A program made the position numbers and the translations under genes. Source: Stenotrophomonas maltophilia (GTDB lineage: Bacteria > Pseudomonadota > Gammaproteobacteria > Xanthomonadales > Xanthomonadaceae). Taken from it: a stretch of DNA of 64,000 nucleotides. The notes under the pieces are model-generated. The model did not search any database. It saw only the letters and a list, made by a program, of their open reading frames with translations, and was not told the origin of the DNA. Every line of letters starts with the position of its first letter. The first letter of the stretch is position 1. The DNA lies in the NCBI RefSeq assembly GCF_003205835.1, contig NZ_CP029773.1:268501-332500 (forward strand), read 5' to 3'. Shown piece after piece: positions 62,344 to 64,000 of this stretch.

Positions 62344-63555
62344 GTGTCCTCGATTGAAGAAGCCCTTGCCCTGATCGGCCGCGGTGCCGACGAGATCCTC
62401 AAGCTCGAGGATCTGCGTGCGCGCCTGCAGGAAGGCCGTCCGCTGCGGATCAAGGCCGGCTTCGACCCCACCGCGCCCGACCTGCACCTGGGCCATACGG
62501 TGCTGCTGAACAAGATGCGCCAGTTCCAGGACCTCGGCCACCAGGTCATTTTCCTGATCGGCGACTTCACCGGCATGATCGGCGACCCGTCCGGCAAGAG
62601 CCTGACCCGCAAGCCGCTCAGCCGCGAGGACGTGCTGGCCAACGCCCGTACCTATGAGGAGCAGGTGTTCAAGGTGCTGGACCGCAGCCGTACCGAAGTC
62701 CGCTTCAACTCGGAGTGGTTCGGCAAGATGGGCGCGGCCGATATGATCCGCCTGGCCGGCCAGCACACCGTGGCGCGCATGCTCGAGCGCGACGACTTCG
62801 CCAAGCGTTACGCTGCCCAGCAGTCCATCGCCATCCACGAGTTCCTGTACCCGCTGGTGCAGGGCTACGACTCGGTGGCCCTGGAGGCCGACGTCGAACT
62901 GGGCGGTACCGACCAGAAGTTCAACCTGCTGATGGGCCGTGGCCTGCAGGAACACCACGGCCAGAAGCCGCAGGTGGTGCTGACCATGCCGCTGCTGGAA
63001 GGCCTGGACGGCGTCAACAAGATGTCCAAGTCGCTGGGCAACTACATTGGTATCAGCGAACCGGCCATCGACATCGTCACCAAGACCATGAAGGTGGACG
63101 ACACCCTGATGTGGCGCTGGATCGAGCTGCTGTCCTTCGACATCAGCCAGGCCGAAGCCATGCAGCTGCGCGAGCAGGTGGCCAATGGCGGCCTGAACCC
63201 GCGCGTGGTCAAGCTGCGCCTGGCGCGTGAACTGGCCACCCGCTTCCACGACGCCGCGGCGGCCGAGCAGGCCATTGCCGGCTGGGAAGCGGCGGTGACC
63301 GGGCAGGGCGACATCACCCAGCTGCCGCTGCAGGACGTGGCGATCCCGGCCGAAGGCCTGCGTATCGCCGCACTGCTGACCGCGGCCGGCCTGACCCCGA
63401 GCAACTCCGAAGCCAACCGCAAGCTCAAGGAGCGCGCGGTGAAGGTGGACGGTGAAGTGGTCGAAGATGGCCAGCAGGTGCTGCAGCCGGGCTTCGAAGG
63501 CCTGCTGCAGGTCGGCAAGCGCACCTTCGCCCGCGTGCGCCTGGTCGCTGCCTGA
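62344..63555 (+). CDS. tyrS: Tyrosine--tRNA ligase (TyrRZ type)
   Basis: A 403-residue class I synthetase that charges tRNA-Tyr. The HIGH motif is HLGH at residues 48-51, KMSKS lies at 226-230, and a C-terminal S4 RNA-binding domain ends the protein ([22 protein letters not shown]). Sequence such as [32 protein letters not shown] marks the TyrRZ subfamily rather than E. coli-type TyrS. It starts at a GTG at 62344 with GGGAG seven bases before; frames upstream are not conserved. A terminator follows. Confidence 0.96.
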   Translation: MSSIEEALALIGRGADEILKLEDLRARLQEGRPLRIKAGFDPTAPDLHLGHTVLLNKMRQFQDLGHQVIFLIGDFTGMIGDPSGKSLTRKPLSREDVLANARTYEEQVFKVLDRSRTEVRFNSEWFGKMGAADMIRLAGQHTVARMLERDDFAKRYAAQQSIAIHEFLYPLVQGYDSVALEADVELGGTDQKFNLLMGRGLQEHHGQKPQVVLTMPLLEGLDGVNKMSKSLGNYIGISEPAIDIVTKTMKVDDTLMWRWIELLSFDISQAEAMQLREQVANGGLNPRVVKLRLARELATRFHDAAAAEQAIAGWEAAVTGQGDITQLPLQDVAIPAEGLRIAALLTAAGLTPSNSEANRKLKERAVKVDGEVVEDGQQVLQPGFEGLLQVGKRTFARVRLVAA

Positions 63556-63561
63556 CACCAG

Positions 63562-63591
63562 GGAAGGGCCGGCGCAGCCGGCCCTTCCTTT
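63562..63591 (+). terminator. Terminator of tyrS
   Basis: A perfect 12-base-pair stem (GGAAGGGCCGGC, loop GCA, GCCGGCCCTTCC) followed by TTTG, six bases after the tyrS stop. A GTAG repeat begins right after it. Confidence 0.85.
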
Positions 63592-63690
63592 GTAGAGTCG
63601 AAGGCAACGGCAGGAGCCGTTGCCAACGTCGCTTGCGACGGCCCGGAGGGGGCCGGGCAGGACGCCCGGCATAGCCACGCTCGACTGCTC
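63592..63690 (+). repeat. SMAG-type repeat expanded by a multi-hairpin insert
   Basis: Left arm GTAGAGTCGA (63592-63601) and right arm GCTCGACTGCTC (63679-63690) are the two halves of the GTCGAGC-class repeat, as intact at 38679. Here about 77 bases separate them instead of about two. The insert is a chain of small hairpins: GGCAACGGC-AGGA-GCCGTTGCC, CGTCGC-TT-GCGACG, and GCCCGG-AGG-GGGCCGGGC. Confidence 0.7.
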
Positions 63691-63891
63691 TTGTCTTGCT
63701 CTTCGCGGGGTCCTCCCGCAGCGGGATGGATGAACGGATGCAACATCCGTTGAAAAAAAACGCCACACCCCCTTCACAAATGATGCGAATGGGGACATAC
63801 TTCTCCTCCCCCGTCGCAGGGGTCGCCACCAAGGGGCTTCAGCGGCAACAGGGCGCCCACCACCGCCGAACGAGATGATCGAACGAGGGTG
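63691..63891. other. Intergenic region upstream of the rRNA promoter
   Basis: About 200 bases with no gene I can support. It includes a short A-run (63753-63761) and AT-richer sequence than its surroundings, which may hold upstream activating sites for the promoter that follows. Confidence 0.5.
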
Positions 63892-63919
63892 TTGACGGAC
63901 TGAAAAAGTCTGGCATAAT
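63892..63919 (+). promoter_or_regulatory. Strong promoter, probably of an rRNA operon
   Basis: TTGACG (63892-63897) and CATAAT (63914-63919) are near-consensus -35 and -10 boxes with a 16-base spacer. GGGCGGC follows as a G+C-rich discriminator, typical of stable-RNA promoters under stringent control. Confidence 0.75.
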
Positions 63920-64000
63920 GGGCGGCTCGCTACGAAGGAAACTTCGCAGCACACGGGAACGGCGCTGAGGCCGCTTCCCCGGATCTTTGAAAGTATGCGC
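63920..64000 (+). other. Probable rRNA operon leader (16S gene beyond window end)
   Basis: The transcribed leader after the promoter contains a short hairpin (CGAAGG-AAA-CTTCG, 63933-63946) and ends GATCTTTGAAAGTATGCGC. That ending resembles the boxA-like CTTTGA sequence found upstream of 16S rRNA in gammaproteobacteria. No mature 16S sequence is inside the window. Confidence 0.6.

Overview
The window looks like chromosomal DNA of a Stenotrophomonas species, most likely from the S. maltophilia complex. The signs are very high G+C coding sequence, repeated GTAG-headed palindromes of the kind described as SMAG elements in S. maltophilia, an Ax21-family outer-membrane protein, an exonuclease III/AmpG gene pair that matches the ampN-ampG operon of S. 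maltophilia, and many genes in Xanthomonadaceae-type arrangements. This assignment comes from reading alone, with no database comparison. I see no prophage, insertion sequence, integron, CRISPR array or recognisable defence island. It is core genome with dense, well-packed genes and short intergenic gaps often filled by repeats.

Layout. 1-9.3 kb: a partial exported protein, trpS, a small membrane protein, a metallo-beta-lactamase-fold hydrolase, an exported M28 aminopeptidase, an MHS-type symporter and two EamA transporters (the second RarD). 9.3-12.9 kb: a large TonB-dependent receptor and an orphan YrhB/Imm35-like protein. 12.9-21.2 kb: two divergent export operons. One encodes an adaptor, an ATPase and two FtsX-like permeases. 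The other encodes an ABC-2 ATPase and permease plus a DesK/DesR-like two-component system. A perfect 14-bp palindrome lies in the gap between them. 21.2-21.7 kb holds a striking inverted pair of diverged repeat elements. 21.7-30 kb: cytochrome b561 with a membrane-anchored catalase-like peroxidase, an M17 aminopeptidase, a HAD phosphatase, an AI-2E-family transporter, a YqjD/YqjE-like envelope operon and a DegQ-like protease. 30-35 kb: a lysine/alanine-rich histone H1-like protein, an Ax21 paralogue, an atypical response regulator and a TorF-type porin.

35-47 kb: an MFS exporter with a divergent LysR regulator, YehS, YdfG, a SPOR-domain protein beside argS, RadC, an RcsB-like response regulator, then coaBC-dut-algC, where the algC product carries an N-terminal membrane module. 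47-55 kb: a complete kdpFABCDE potassium-uptake operon including the tiny kdpF. 55-64 kb: pyrE, exonuclease III, ampG, anmK, an M23 endopeptidase and tyrS. This groups peptidoglycan recycling (AmpG import, AnmK kinase) with murein hydrolysis. The window ends in what looks like a strong rRNA-operon promoter and leader, with the 16S gene expected just beyond position 64000.

The strongest candidate for something not explained by annotated genes is the 21191-21697 element. Two inverted copies differ in sequence yet each keeps perfect internal palindromes, which suggests selection on structure. No single large undescribed gene system is evident.
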